Shown here: in pieces, positions 21,498 through 34,007 of the stretch
How the letters are laid out: each line of letters begins with the position of its first letter
Numbering within the stretch: position 1 is the first letter of the stretch
From: Amblyomma americanum
Taxonomy: Eukaryota > Arthropoda > Arachnida > Ixodida > Ixodidae
Length of the DNA: 64,000 bases
Reading direction: 5' to 3'
NCBI RefSeq assembly: GCF_052857255.1
Contig: NC_135497.1
Span: 347,278,799 to 347,342,798, forward strand
Translations under genes and position numbers: made by a program
The notes under the pieces: model-generated
Seen by the model: only the letters and a program-made list of their open reading frames with translations
Databases searched by the model: none
Told to the model about the DNA's origin: nothing

Positions 21498-22370
21498 TCA
21501 ACCCGGCTCACTACTCGGCTGACATAACCTCGAGCTAAACTGTGAGCCAACTCGTTTCCCCTTTTCCCCCGAGTGTGCCGGCACCCATATTATTTCCACT
21601 TCTCTTTGGTTCCAGACTTGATGTCTTAAAATTCGTTTTGTCTCCTTGGATATCCTGCCCTGCGGCAAATTGTTTACAGCGACCTTAGAGTCACTAATTA
21701 TGGTGACTGCTTTGGTGCTGACCATTGCCTTGGCGATAGCCTCATCTCCGCTGTCCCTAAGTTCTTTGTTTTGACTGAACGCACCGTTAATGCTTTACCC
21801 CAGTCGTTCACGCCCACGATCACAAACGAGTCGCCTACTTTGTATTCCGCCGCATCTGCATAGGTTGTGTATTCCGAGCCTTCTAGCTTCACTTCGAGGT
21901 CGTTTGCTCTTGCTCTCCTCCTGACTTTGTGAAAAGCACGGTGCATGTTTTTTGGAATAGGTTTAAAAGAGAGTAATTTTCGCACTTCGGTTAAAAATTT
22001 TGCCCGCGCGTTTCTATCCGTGATTCTTATGTATTCTTACGTTGCTCAGGATCTTTCACCCCACGGGTGTGGTTGCGAGCCTCCTTAATTGTGCAATGTA
22101 ATGCCCCTTATGTAATGCCCCATTGGGGCCTTCAATGGGGCCTTTAAGGGAAAATAAATGATTATGATAATGATGATGAAATATATCTGCCTCACATTGT
22201 ACCGTGTTGGTGTTGTAGACCCCCTGTTTAAGAAGTCTTTCCAGAGGCATGCAGTGGTGCAGTCCAATGGCTGCTATATATGCCTGCATTATGATCCCCG
22301 CTATTTTAGATAGCTGGATACAATCACATTCTATGGAGCTGCAAAAAGTTGCCGCCACCTATTGACTTAG
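21498..22370 (-). mobile_element. RNase-H-bearing LINE fragment (I/R1-like), degraded
   Basis: The minus strand encodes the post-RT region (IECDCIQLSKIAGIIMQAY; AQLRRLATTPVG; FKPIPKNMHRAFH). An RNase H follows, with TYADAAEY holding the first catalytic Asp and, after a frameshift, VTIISDSKVAVNNL and IIWVPAHSGEKG. It is cut short and has several frameshifts. The orthologous fragment in copy C is at 46560-47330 on the plus strand. Confidence 0.75.
22095..22179. repeat. ~85-bp insertion inside the LINE remnant, copy B only
   Basis: Copy C reads straight through from 'GCAGATATATTTGC' to 'ACAATTAAGG'. Copy B has about 85 extra bases here: tandem TAATGCCCC units, an imperfect repeat of GGCCTTCAATGGGGCC, AATAAATG and a (TGA)n-like run. 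This resembles the short 3' end of a retroelement inserted after the duplication. Confidence 0.6.
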
Positions 22371-22799
22371 CACCAGTCCCTTCTCTAGAGCGGTGGGAGG
22401 CTATAATGGCCAGCTCAGACCCGTAGACGCAAGTCAGGGCTCATAAGTGGGCTCACAAGGTCGCCCAGAGCCATGCCCACTACGATTCAGTATTGACAAT
22501 AAATGTTTGCCCATCCATTAGAATCCCTCATGGCACAGTTCAGGTGTCTACACAGATGTATGACAGTTACTGCGCCATTTCCTTTCCACAAAATACTATT
22601 CTCAGTTTCATCTCTTTCCCTCCACGTGTTCATTCTCGCCACCGTTGAGGCGTCCAGCAACAAGCAAAAGTTAGGAAGTTATTGCCCTTTATTTTTTCTC
22701 ACAGGGAACATTTAAGTGCACAATTTACTCGGAGCGTAAAAGGTGTGATGTGGCAATGCGTTTCTTGGCGTGACGCTTCAAATATTCATGCCACCATTG

Positions 22800-22990
22800 A
22801 AAAAACTAGTTTTAATATATGGCTTTTGAGGAAAGGAAATGCGCAGTAATTATCTCACATATTAGTGTACATCCGAGCATCGTTACACCTCCATCGACAC
22901 GCGGCCGCTTCGTCCGGGTTCGAACTCGGGAACTCCAGATCAGTAGCCGATCGCCCTAGCCACTAGGAAAGGTATCGCTTTCCACGGACA
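22800..22990 (-). repeat. tRNA-derived SINE fragment, antisense
   Basis: The minus-strand head has B box GAGTTCGAACCCGGACG followed by CGTGTCGATGGAGG and a 3' end TGCGCATTTCCTTTCCTC. The matching copy at 46000-46175 (plus strand) lies in duplication copy C. Confidence 0.7.
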
Positions 22991-23568
22991 CCTCAACCAC
23001 GCCCTGACGAAATTGATGACGGAGGAAGTGAAATAAGAGAGAAAGAGCAAGAGTAGTGAGCTGATGAAACTTTATTTTGAAGTGAAGAACAGCGTTCACC
23101 GAACCGTTGCACCTAAACCTCTACCTTGCCCTACTAAATGATGTCACTTCGCGTTCGTGACATACAGTCCGCTGCAAGAAGTATCGAGGTGGAGTAAAGG
23201 TACTTTATTCATTGACGTTCAGATCGCGTCAATAAGTCCAAGCTTGTCCTCAGTTTATTATTAGGAAGCCAGCTTTCACCGTAACGCAAAACGCAGTGTT
23301 CCAGAAGGCATCACGACGCCAGTGTACGACACTGAAGGATATAAGTCTGCCTCATTGACATCTGATAAGCTGAACCCCGGCCTCTGCGTCTGCTGTTCTT
23401 GCTGTTATCTTTGTAAACTTGACATAACATCTCTGGCCCTTCACCACTGTTTAGTTTATACCACTTATATATAACCTTTTCTTTGTTGTCTAGTCTTGAA
23501 GCGGAAGCCTGCCCTGCGCTGGAATCCTGACACTGAAGTGAAGCACAAGACCACTCCGTTAATCACGC

Positions 23569-25708
23569 TATGACGACTTGCAAGCCATCCGTGTCAGAAG
23601 AACGCACGTCATTAACCCTGCGCGACACCTGAAGTGAAGCGGCACCAGTGTGTAAGCTGGTTCGACGTGTCGCCGAGTATAAAAAGGTTTTTCGGGAATG
23701 TAGGCCTTGAGATAGGAGACGAAAATGGCCGGGGTTAATTGGGCATCGCTATTGTCCCGGGAACCTTGCTCATGGACCCTTGTGAAGACCCACGGATTGA
23801 CTGTGAAAGCCTCGCCATGATTCTGCTGGTCGACGTCCTCGCCCATCGTCACTGGATTGTGGCCGTCGAACTGACTTTCTTTTTAGCGAGGAGTCATTTC
23901 CTCCAAAACCTTCTTCAAGACATGTACCGCGTCCGGAAGTTGACCATCTTTGATGTACCGTACTGTGAAGCGAACGTCCTTGAAGCCCTGCAGAATTTTG
24001 CCAACCCCTCGGTGCAAAATTATTCAGACGCACGGGAAAAATAGTAGTTCTCTGTCAGACTGCCACTGTTTGTATTCCCTCAGGAGCAGGGCAGCATCAC
24101 CCTTACTGCGCTGGATGTTGCTGATCTTGACTTGAACACCGGAGGCGCCGGACAGCTGATAGACATGCTAATGTAGAATATCTCCATCAGTGACTTGACC
24201 GTCGGCGCCTGCGTCTTCACTTATGGCGGTGTCGACCTCCTACAAGCCTTCGTCACCTACCTGAAGAAAGAACACTCGCCACTCAAGAAGCTGACGGTGC
24301 GAACACCCGAGGCCAGCAAGCAAGCGCTGGAGTCTCTCGTCAAGGCCATTACACCGATGACGATGCTAGAAGAGTTGGTCATCGATATAGATATCTACGA
24401 CGTCGAAGACAAATCCCTCTTTCCCGAAGTAATAGCCCGGAACCGCTCTCTGCGTACGCTAAGTGTTACGTGGACGAGTAACTGCGTCGTGTCTACCATC
24501 CTCTACGGCTTCGAACTTCTCGCCGGAGACGCAGCCACAAGGATCGAGCCGTGGCTGTTAGCGCTGCCAGAAAACGCTAGACTTTTGGCACTTACTGTAG
24601 AACTCTTGGGTTTCTCAGAAGAGGAGTGTTTCGCATTCTTTCGCGTCCTGGAACTCAACAAAGCCGTTCAAAACGTCAACATAAGCAACCTTCCAGCATG
24701 CGCTGACCTCAGGGATATAAGCCAAATAATTCGTGATTCCCGTTACGCGAAGGCCATTCACAATAAAGATGACCACCTGAGCATCAGTAGCCTTCTCATT
24801 CTTCCCGAATGCCCCGAGGTGACGTCCCTCATGGTCAGCTCTTTCCACCTCAACAATTCGAATATTTTGCGCAGAACCTTCGAAATCCTCGCCTCCTGCA
24901 ATCACTTGAGTTCACTTCGCGTGTGCGTGCAGTACTGCTTCCTTGATAAGATCCAAGCTGCAATGGCTGCCTATATGATAGAAGCAAGCACACTGAATGA
25001 CTAGAAGTGCGCGTCTACGTCGAGATACCCGAGCTCGAAGACCGGCAGCATGACCCTGACACCGAAAAGCTTCTGGTGAAAGCGCTGGCTCCCAACGTTA
25101 GCCTCACCAGAATCACACTCAGAGAGCTGCGTCTGAGCGAAGACCACTGTGAGTTCCTTGCTAACGCTTTTGTCAACAGCCAAAATTTCTCCAAGCTCTC
25201 GTTCGCGGTGCTCAGCCGCGATAGCAACAATGTCTTCTTGCATACGCTGGTGTCGAGCATCGAAAGCAATCACCACTTGCTCCGCGTCGATCTCCCAAGT
25301 TGCAAAGGCCGTGACGCAGAGCTCATCGTTATCCGGAACATCACGAGGCGCAACGCAAGCCTCGTCACCAGAGCAGTCCGCTTCGTGATGGGTGACCACG
25401 ATCGTTACAACGCACGCGCGGTCGATCTGCTGTCGGGACATGAAAGGGTTATCAGCTTCGTTCAATAAAATGCTGGCGACGAAGCCAGTGAAGCGGTGAC
25501 AATGGTGAGGCGCGCCTTGGGGCTTCAATGTTTGACCGGGCTCGACGAGTACATGAGACTGGTTGGCGTTGTCATGCGACGGGTGCAGTGCATCTGAAGA
25601 CTCGGGAACTCCGTGCAACTCGACGACATCAGGTGCCACTGCTGGATTCACATCCGGACATTTCTGATTGTGGCCTACGTGTTGGGCGCTGACTGCTCGT
25701 GAAGCTGT
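23569..25708 (+). pseudogene. LRR gene copy B, multiply disabled
   Basis: This is colinear with the copy A gene from its ATG (23569, MTTCKPSVSEE) to the tail and poly-A signal. Lesions seen: an in-frame TGA about 20 codons in (LRDT*), a frameshift before 23739, stops near 24043 and 24174, a frameshift at about 25000 (STLND* where A has TLKELEVRVY), a stop at about 25466 (SFVQ*), and a TGA in the tail (RRVQCI*). The longest remaining open stretch is 24195-25004. LRR-type segments are still readable, such as FSEEECFAFFRVLEL. The 5' TATATATAA/pyrimidine/AG segment is retained. It is unlikely to make a full protein. Confidence 0.85.
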
Positions 25709-25769
25709 GATTGGACCTAGTATGGAGACCAGCTTGAAACGTTGTTCTTTACCTGGTTTGTATGAAACG

Positions 25770-25775
25770 AATAAA
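25770..25775 (+). terminator. Polyadenylation signal, LRR copy B
   Basis: AATAAA in the same flanking context (ATGATTTTAATTAGT) as the signal at 9334. Confidence 0.55.
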
Positions 25776-25909
25776 CATGATTTTAATTAGTAAACATATG
25801 TCTCGCTTGCATGTGCGCCACACTTAACACTGGGGGTTATGTATGAAATGAAGGCCTCGAATAGGGCTAGTGCCCACGAATGGGTGGTTGTGTGCACTAG
25901 ACTTAATTG

Positions 25910-27690
25910 TTCTCAGATATATCAAGTGATATTGTGAACAATGTTGTTACGAAAAGCATGATATTGCGGCACAACACCTAGAACGAGATCGAAATGCATT
26001 CTCACCAGCAGATGTTAATACCAGTGAGGACTGACCACCTCGAGAGGAATTATACCGGCAGCGCACCTTCTCACATCTAAAGACATATAGATAACGTGCA
26101 AAGAAATGCCGTCAAATTTTGGCTAGCAAATAGTCAATAAAATAAAAATAGTGATAGTGATCAAGGCTCATAATCTGCAACCCTAAATGTGCGTGGCACC
26201 CAGACAGGGAAAGGATAACGCTTAATGGTTGCATAAAGGGGGATTTATCTGAATATATGCTGAGGCAAACACACCGCTATTCGCGTAACCTGCAATTAAC
26301 TTTCATATAGCGTGTATTTCTTAATTTCTGACATCTTCGGGCTAGTAAGACTTGATGGCTTAGACAGCCACAACTTTACATCTCACAGAATTAGTAATTA
26401 TTTTTCCAGGCAATTATCTGTTCACAATAATATGTGGAGACCTTCAGTGTCCTATTCAGAAGACATCACTGGCAATTGTATACATGCAATAATTAAATCA
26501 TTAAGAAGTTTCTTGTTAAAAAGACTCACAACCAAGCAGACCCTCGTTCATATGTGTCATGGGCGACTGCCATGATATCAACGCATATGTCGCACCACGG
26601 ACCTGCTTCGATCAGTGTATCAAGAGATTGCGAGAACAGCCTTCGTGGTCCTCTTTTTGAAGGTCGTTTTTTTAGCTCCATCACCAGAGCAGCTTCGTTT
26701 CGAAGTATGAGTATATCCTGTTGTCAATGACCGGAATCTTGGGAACGAAAGCATAACCCATGAAGCCTAGCGTTATTTACTAAATACAGCACTTCCAACT
26801 CATGTGACCGGAACTGCGAACTTAATGGTTCGCACATCAAGATTTGGCATCAGTCAACGTGCGGTGACTCTGCGAAATGAGAATTATGAAGCAGTTTTGG
26901 CGCTGGCGCACTTATATAGCTATGTCGGCTGCTTATAAAATTCAATTAGAAAGCGTTCAACCAGAACGCTTTCGAGGAGTTCGCACGAAGCTAAGTAGGG
27001 GGCCAACTCGCCCCATACCCCATTCTTACATTCCAACAGTGCAGCATACTTAAAATATGGAGATAAAATCACACTGAAATAAAAATATAAAACAACTTGC
27101 GAACAGAATTCATTCGTTAAGCCACCAATGAAACTATTTCCACACTTGCTAAGACATCCATGTCTTCAATATACAGCAGTTTCTGCTCAGTGCAAATGAA
27201 TGCTTCCATGCACCAGATGGAAGTACCTTCTCATTATTGAACGTTACTCTCCACTTCCACGTGTACTGGGCAATTGTCAGCAACACTGTTAGTTGTTAAC
27301 GCCAGTGTCAAATGTTCCGCCTGTGTGATCAGTGGTGCTCGCATTATTTTAACACTATGGAATTATCTTCCTTCTGTCCTTCATCCATTATTTGCGCTTC
27401 GGGCAGCTATCTTTTCAAGACGTATTATAGCAACCCTTGTTAAGAGCACTTCTTTTTTTTTAAAGGGCATCTGTTTAACCGTGATATTGAAAATTGGACT
27501 AAAAAAATGAAAATTCGTTTTTGAGAAAAGGAAATGGCACAGTATCTGTCGCACATATCGGCGGACGCAAAGAGAAAATTGTGTACTGTACCGAGATACA
27601 GAATCTAAGGGAGATACAGCATCGCCCCCGCACTAACCTTTGCCTAAAGCGGACTAGCACAAAGAAATTGGATATCTGTTAAAATTCGAT
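25910..27690. other. No gene recognised
   Basis: AT-rich, with scattered stops on both strands and only short frames. No repeat family shared with the rest of the window was noticed. Confidence 0.5.
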
Positions 27691-27735
27691 GTCAGATGAC
27701 CCTTTTTGCAACTACTCCTACAATGGAACACTCAC

Positions 27736-28006
27736 CAACAGGGAGTGGCTCCATGCGTGACGTGTCAGTAGCAAGCAATGCTAGCTCCGCTGCCTGGAAG
27801 GCGTCGTTCCGAGTGACTCCTTTGCGCCGCTCTGCCGTGTTGCGCTTGCAGAGAAAGACCACGGCGGCGATGTCGCCCCAGATCAGCTTGGACATGCGCA
27901 AGGTCACGAGCACTGCCAAGCACAGAGCGCAGACCCATACGCAGGCCCCGAGAGTGTTGTCACGCACGAAGTTCCGCATGTGTGGTCCGTACTTCTCGTG
28001 GTGCAT
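27736..28006 (-). CDS. Exon of a multi-pass membrane protein (possibly ABCC-like), 3'-most seen
   Basis: This is a 271-nt exon on the minus strand. It is preceded by a good acceptor (CCTGTTATTCTGCAG, ending 28007) and ended by a strong donor (CTGTTG|GTGAGTG). It encodes MHHEKYGPHMRN, then a hydrophobic helix (GACVWVCALCLAVLVTL), then a basic segment (KRNTAERRKG) and DAFQAAELALL. It joins in phase 0 to the exon at 28681-28908 and leaves in phase 1, so a downstream exon is expected. The pattern of a helix followed by a 'D-A-F-x(5)-A-L' segment resembles the end of TMD1 in ABC subfamily C transporters, which are numerous in ticks. That assignment is by eye and tentative. Confidence 0.5.
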
Positions 28007-28680
28007 CTGCAGAATAACAGGTGGCGCACAAGCCGCGGAAAATTGTCGAACCTTGGCACGATGGCTATAAAACAGGATATTTTAGGAGCGGTCACCTTTC
28101 TGCTTTCCATTGGTTATTGGTGCGTGATTGTGTGAAAGTGACTAGCTATGTGGGTGTTATGCCTACCGCTACAAGCATCTTGCCTCCAGGATAGGGTAGT
28201 TAAAGGTATAAAAACTATCATTGTTAGGCTTAGCACAACAGTCCAAGCATTTAAAGGATAGTGTGTGTGTTAAGTATCGTCAAAGAGCAACCATTAACCC
28301 TCAGCTTGTAACCAAATATGTACACAGTGCGTGCAGTGTGTGAAGCTCAGTATGTCAGCATCCGCATCCCCCGATGCTCCTTGAGTTAAAAGCAATTGTG
28401 CCCTGCCACCTCGGTTTTACTCAAGCGCAAGAGCTACCGTGATATTTTCTATTTGTTAGCACTGAAAGTGAAAATTTGGTCGTTGGTAGGCGCGTCAAAG
28501 AATTCAATCCTCTCTTAAACTCCGTTAGTTTCACTTTGTGCTTAAGGGGAGATTGGCGCAAGGCCGAATTTTTACTGTCTGCAGCTTAAGCTGTTAGCGC
28601 AGAATCGCTAACCCGGTAACCTAGCATGTATTGCGCAAGAAAACATTCTCTGCCAACAATGGTCCGTATATATAATATAC

Positions 28681-28908
28681 CTGGATAACCTCGGCGTGCT
28701 CTGACTTTTCCAACATCTCATAGAGACATGCGCACGCCTCGAAGATGTCTTCCTTCGACCGACGCGACGGCTTCCGGCACCACGTGGGAAGTGTACAGGT
28801 CTCCGAGCCGTACAGGTACGACAGCGTGTGGGGCAGGCACACGAGGTACTTGCTGTAGCCGTCGTACGCATACAAGAACACCGCCATAGCAAAACGGCCT
28901 CGCATCAT
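28681..28908 (-). CDS. Exon of the same membrane protein
   Basis: This 228-nt, 76-codon exon lies between acceptor TTGTTTCTTCAG (ending 28909) and donor CCAG|GTATAT (28680-28675). It is phase 0 on both sides. It encodes MMRGRFAMAVFLYAYDG, a hydrophobic stretch with PHTLSYLYG, a cysteine/basic loop (TWCRKPSRRSKED) and a helix-like stretch (FEACACLYEMLEKSEHAEV). Downstream it joins in frame to the exon at 28006. Confidence 0.5.
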
Positions 28909-28999
28909 CTGAAGAAACAACCAGCGCAGCAAGGCTTCATTAGGTAATGCCAAAAGAGTCCCACTTATTCAGAAGGCGACAAAGGTTACATCTTTCAGT

Positions 29000-31580
29000 A
29001 AAACATAGTAGTACGGTTTTTCCGTACATGGCCGACATGGATAAACAGTGCAGATAAACCGCAAGCTGATGGCATAAAAGAGAACAGCTGCGTGTTCCAA
29101 ACAGACTGACACATTTTTTCCAACTCTTCTGTAATGAATTCAGATACTTCCAAAGCCGGACACAACAAATGCACTATCGCAACAGTCCATGTACAAATAA
29201 TCTCATCCGGACAGCTTCAAGACAAGAGGACAGGGAGTTTGAAAGACACCTAACAAACACGTTGGCATAGTTAGTTCTTAATTATCCTTTAAGTTCGAGG
29301 CTACTTTGTTCCATGGCGACACAAATAATGAAAAGGCGACGGTAGAAGAGCGAAAATTCTTCCGCTTATGAAGGAACTACGTGGCCGTACATAGAAAATT
29401 AACTTATTTTCTTATTCGAAACAGGGTGCACTGGATAGACTATAGGGGGCTTTTCGTCTGTTTCCTTTCCATTATAACTTCGTCTACGATCATCAATCAC
29501 ACTCCACCTTGTTCCACATCTCTGTACTTCTTTCTTAGAAGACCTATTCAACCCAGTTGGCAGAGGGATTCTCTTAAAGAACATGGCGGTGGTTTCAGAA
29601 TCGAGCCCAGGAGGCTGGATTCCCTTCTGTCAACGTCGTGTCGCCGAAAGATAACTTCCTAGGGCGTCTCGATGCACGCCTGCCCCGCTCCGTCGTTCAG
29701 GGTGGAGACAACCGCGACATTTGCACTATAGCGTAAACCCTTGCCGCGGCCGCCATGTTGGTGCCCAACGCGGAGGCAGCACGTGGGCATCGCGCAGCTG
29801 CATGTCGACCATGAGGCGAAGAAAGGCGCGCCGCGTTGAGAAGATGATGGGAACGTTTATTGCGAACGGTTGGCACATTGGCCTAAATTAAACAAAACGT
29901 AAAAATAAGCGTCGGCAAAGTAAAAGGCCATCACACTAAAGTCTTATAATTCTGATTTTCAGTGCTGAATTGACCACCGCATTTTGCGAGGAGCTTTAAC
30001 ATTGACAGATAGCCGTAAGAACGATACGGTAACTTAATGCTGTTGCTGCCATTGCCTTAATTTCCATACTTAGTGCATTTCACTTACAATGATACTAAAG
30101 CTCTTAACAGCAGAGAACTACCGTGCTTAGATGCTGCATCAAAGCCATTTGGTAGCTGGCTGTACGATTAACATGATTACAAAAGCGCTCTCAGACACGG
30201 CCGTACACAAGCATAGGCGAGAAAACAGATGCTGTTTCTGAATACTGTCCTCCAGTCACCAACTAGACTGATCACAGGCTTTATAATGCTGCGCCCAGTA
30301 CAAAACAACCCTGGCGATATTCGCCGTGCTGATGGCAGAATAACACTCCTAAGTGATCACTGCCTACCAATCTAAATAGTTCTTTTAACTCACTTCATAA
30401 CTGCAACGACCGCTACTCTTCTTCTATCTTATAATACGCTACCGTCACTGCGTAACGTTAACTGCGTTTCAAGCGGCAAAATGGTGGCTTTCAGGTCAAT
30501 TTCAGATAGATCATGCACTACTCCTGAAAACTCTTTTCTTTTTTTTTCCTTCAGCTTGCTGCTAGTGCAAGCTACCAACTTTTTCTGCAGTACACAGCTC
30601 CTTGTACGTAGCACTGTATCGTGGACGTGTACTTTTCAGCGCAACCAAAAAAAAACACGCAAAAACATGGTGACAAGACACAGCAGCGTTTATCCCTACG
30701 CCTACGCTAGCAAGTATACACGCGCGCTTAAGAGCAGAGCATTGCTTATCCAGAAGTTAAACCAATTGCACACGCACACATATACGCAGAAGATACAGAA
30801 CAAATAAACGATAAATTTAGTGACTATGTACGCGCCAATCAACTGTGAAAGTCGAAGATGTATTACTCGCACAAAACAGACGACCTGATCGTAGGCTATC
30901 AGTAGGCGTTTGGCTTATCTCGGAAGAAGAAACATTCCCCAGCCATGTAGCGAGTGTTTCGTGAACAGGGCCACACATTCCTGAGCACTTTGCCAAAAAC
31001 GCCGCTCTCAAGTCTCTCCCAACCCCCAGCGATGAAGCGTGGGGAGCGCAATGGCCATCGCCGCTAGGGAGGCAGCGTTTACCACTTCACACTATGACTG
31101 ACAAGACGCTCCAAGGAGGCGTGCGCATCGAGGCACCCTATAACTTTCATTTAAGTAGCCTCGCCAATAGGAGGAAGAGTCGAGGAACTTCGTAAAAACC
31201 GATAACAACACATTGCACGGCTATGCGTGCTGTGGCGTAACGAATATGTTCTGTTTTGCTGGACATCGATCGGACTTCAAGACTGTTTTCTCAAGCTCAA
31301 TACATCATTTGCTTTTTTATGCTCACAGTAAGTTACAAGCAAATTATTTACAATCGCTCGTGGATTTGTGTTGTCTTCTAGGTAGGACTTTTGAATGTGT
31401 GAGCTAACACTACAGTTTCGAGATATGAAAGACTAGCTGTTAGCCCTAACCGGAAGCTGTCGTTTATGCCTTGGCAGTTCGCAATCACTCGACACAGTGC
31501 GAGTTCACAACCCGCAAAAAGTTCCAAGATGCTCCAAAAAGGGATCGAATTGTAGCCGTGCATGTATGCTACAGTGCATG
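29000..31580. other. Large intron / intergenic stretch, no gene recognised
   Basis: If the exons at 28908 and 32219 belong together, this is intronic. It contains a GC-rich patch near 29690-29840 and short frames, none recognisable. Confidence 0.4.
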
Positions 31581-31589
31581 CTTGAATGT

Positions 31590-31905
31590 AGTCATTTCAA
31601 AGTGCTAGAGTCAAGGCTCCCATTCGTTGTCCTTGGTGCCAGGGTAAACCTGCAATAGACAATGTCACATGGACCTGCCCTAAGGCAGACTTAGAGCCTA
31701 GAATAGACAGCCCGAGTGTGACGCTATGGGAGCACTTGCCGGCCAGCCATGACGAGGAAGCGCAACGATTTCTCTTATGTCGAGCCACGGTCAAAGCTGT
31801 CAAGTGCGGCATCCTGGACCAAGGATCGATCACGGCGCCAGTGACCCATAAGAGTCAAGAGCACTTTAAATCTGTCGCTAATAAAGTTTTTCTATCCATT
31901 CATTG
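31590..31905 (+). mobile_element. RNase-H LINE 3' fragment
   Basis: The plus strand encodes APIRCPWCQGKPAIDNVTWT followed by CPKADL, the Cys/His block near the C-terminus of I/R1-like LINEs, then ASHDEEAQRFLLCRATVKAV. It ends with AATAAAGTTTTTC, a LINE 3' end. It lies between exons of the membrane-protein gene, so it is probably an intronic insertion. Confidence 0.65.
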
Positions 31906-32218
31906 CCGTGTCAGGTGGCAGTTACATTGGCTGTTCGTGAGAGATGGCTGTGTTTGAAACAGCCACCAGGCCATGTAAGTTGCGCATAATTTAACTCCTG
32001 AAACTATGTGCCAGGAGTGTGGTGTGAGGACTTCCAGCTTTCTGTAAATCTAAAATATAAAGTGACCATGTCTGCGAAGCGATACGCAAAGAAGACTCCA
32101 AGCCGCTGAAGGGGCTCAATAACGCTATCGCCTCATATCCTCAAAGAGGTGTTTTCTCAAGTTTTTACATGTAAGTTATGTCGGGAAGTTCATTGGGAGC
32201 CAGTGTAGTCACTCTCAC

Positions 32219-32443
32219 CGCTAATCCCGAGGCCAGCAGGGGACCATTCGCCCTGAACGAGACGACCAGCCACACCATGTAGAGCAGCCTGGTCAGGAAC
32301 AAAACGGCGAAGGATGCACTGTGCCTCCCCTTGTGTAGCGCCTCGAGACACAGGTGCAGCACAACCTCGGGGCCAGCGAAGAATAAAGACTTTGTCACAA
32401 TCAGCGCTGGCACCTTCAGGTCGGTGAGCAGCGGCAAGGCGGA
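32219..32443 (-). CDS. Exon of the same membrane protein, two hydrophobic segments
   Basis: This 75-codon exon ends at a donor (TTAGCG|GTGAGAG). Its most economical start is just after CACCGGTAG, an acceptor-like AG that is also an in-frame stop. It encodes two probable membrane helices (ALIVTKSLFFAGPEVVLHL and AVLFLTRLLYMVWLVVSF) joined by a basic loop (EALHKGRH). The layout recalls the extra N-terminal domain (TMD0) of ABCC transporters. The open frame continues upstream of the TAG as another hydrophobic stretch (LPLLVILGVMMRHR), so either the exon starts at the AG or the gene carries a nonsense mutation there. Phase 0 joining to 28908 is consistent. Confidence 0.45.
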
Positions 32444-33336
32444 CTACCGGTGGCGCATCATCACGCCCAGGATTACCAGAAGAGGCAGGCCCTGTAGAAG
32501 TCGCAATAGGCGTGGCAGATGTGAAGCGCTGTTCCAGGGAACTGAAGTTCCCAATGAGGATACATGCATGGCATCAAAGGAAACCAATGTCCTGAGTGGA
32601 AATCCTAACAACAGAAAGTGACGGACTGCGTTGAGTTTAGTGAGAACAACGGCAAGAGAGAAACTAACTATTCTTAAGTGTCACCTCCACCACATATTTA
32701 GCTTGCATGCTAGCACTACAACTCGTCGTCGTACGTGGCTCTTATTCTGTGAAACACAGGTGTCTTTTAAGGCGTGAATGAGTAAAAAATGACCACAGCA
32801 AACCTAAGATTGAACCATATTATCTTTTCCGACAAGATGTGCAAGAAAAAATTATTTGCTGCTAGGCCGATCGCCCTCCCAGCACCATCAGTGTGTTGAC
32901 TGAAGCAAACAATTCGATATCTTTATACAAGTCTTCTTCGTGTTTTTTTTTCTCATTTCGAGTTTTTTTTTCTCCGGTGGTGACAATGATATAGATTAGA
33001 GATGGCAGGTCGGTTTCTTCAATATTGGAAACGTAGTTTTCTGATTTTATATGACCAAATTTGGCCACCGTATTGGTGACGCAGTTGAGCGGGAAGCCTA
33101 AGTTTGGGAAGAACATGACACACACAAGGGGTCGTGGTTTACGTGTAGACTGCAGGTCGCATTGATAGGCCAGAAACTAAAGGCGAAATTTTCAATAGAA
33201 GCAAAAAATCAGAGTGCCAACTCTGTACTAAAAAACAGTGAGTACTCCTATCAAGATATCCAGCCCTGGCGGTGAAGCACTTAATTCCCACTTTGTCATA
33301 AATTAGTTCAGCTTCCACGTGGGCTAATCCGAGTTG

Positions 33337-33657
33337 TTAATAGTGTTGCGCTTTCCATATGTCCCTTTGCGGACACAATGAGCTCAACACGAAGGCAATG
33401 GCGGATGCCAGAAGTGTTGGCATGACGGCCCCGTCGAATCTCAAGGACATATTTCCGCCCAGGCGCATGATGTTACCGTATCGTTCCTCAGTGCGATTAC
33501 TCCGTTCATCCCGGACTATACAGCAGCGCTTCTGCAGAGCCCACAACGCAACCTCCATCTTGTTGTCAACTCCAGACAACCCCTCCTGACGAGTCTGCGG
33601 GCAGATGATGACTGCTTTCGGGACAAGACCGTGCCCTTCACCGCAGTCCTCGTAATT
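33337..33657 (-). CDS. Possible upstream exon of the same gene
   Basis: A minus-strand frame, open for roughly 105 codons, reads NYEDCGEGHGLVPKAVIICP, then EVALWALQKRCCIVRD, then a hydrophobic segment (AVMPTLLASAIAFVLSSL). It has the composition of a membrane protein and the right strand and order. Its splice sites are weak (candidate donors ACG|GTAACA or TTC|GTGTTG), so exon ends are uncertain. It could instead be an unrelated or decayed frame. Confidence 0.25.
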   Translation of the reverse strand, partial: NYEDCGEGHGLVPKAVIICPQTRQEGLSGVDNKMEVALWALQKRCCIVRDERSNRTEERYGNIMRLGGNMSLRFDGAVMPTLLASAIAFVLSSLCPQRDIWKAQHY

Positions 33658-34007
33658 TCTGCCGAAGCCAGTCTAGCGCATCCAGGCTTTCAGTGACACC
33701 CAGTTCCATGCAAGGCGTGGAAGCATGTGACGACCATCCCTGACACACGTCAGTCATGACTGGCACGTTTTTGCTTGTGCTCCTTGAGTCCAGATGGTAC
33801 GGCTATATACAGCAGCAAATTTTGAGCAGATTAGGGCAGGGAGGGGGGCAATAGAGGCTTAGGCGCTTTTTCTGGCACTCGTCGCTTAGCGCCGCTCGCA
33901 CACCCACTCAGCCTCTTTCCTCTTCTTCATTGTTGCTGTTGGCCTCTGTTGGAAGGGCACAAACCGACGGTGGAAAATTTGCCAGGGTAAATTAACTATG
34001 GAAAGAA

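Larger units (their letters stand above)
20760..25905 (+). repeat. Segmental duplication, copy B
   Basis: This block matches copy C in inverted orientation almost end to end: 20760-21130 with about 48435-48080, two SINEs, an RNase-H LINE remnant, a SINE, about 270 bp upstream of the LRR gene (23080-23345 with 45880-45640), and then the LRR pseudogene and its 3' flank. Homology stops at about 25905, where B diverges and copies A and C continue together. Confidence 0.85.
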
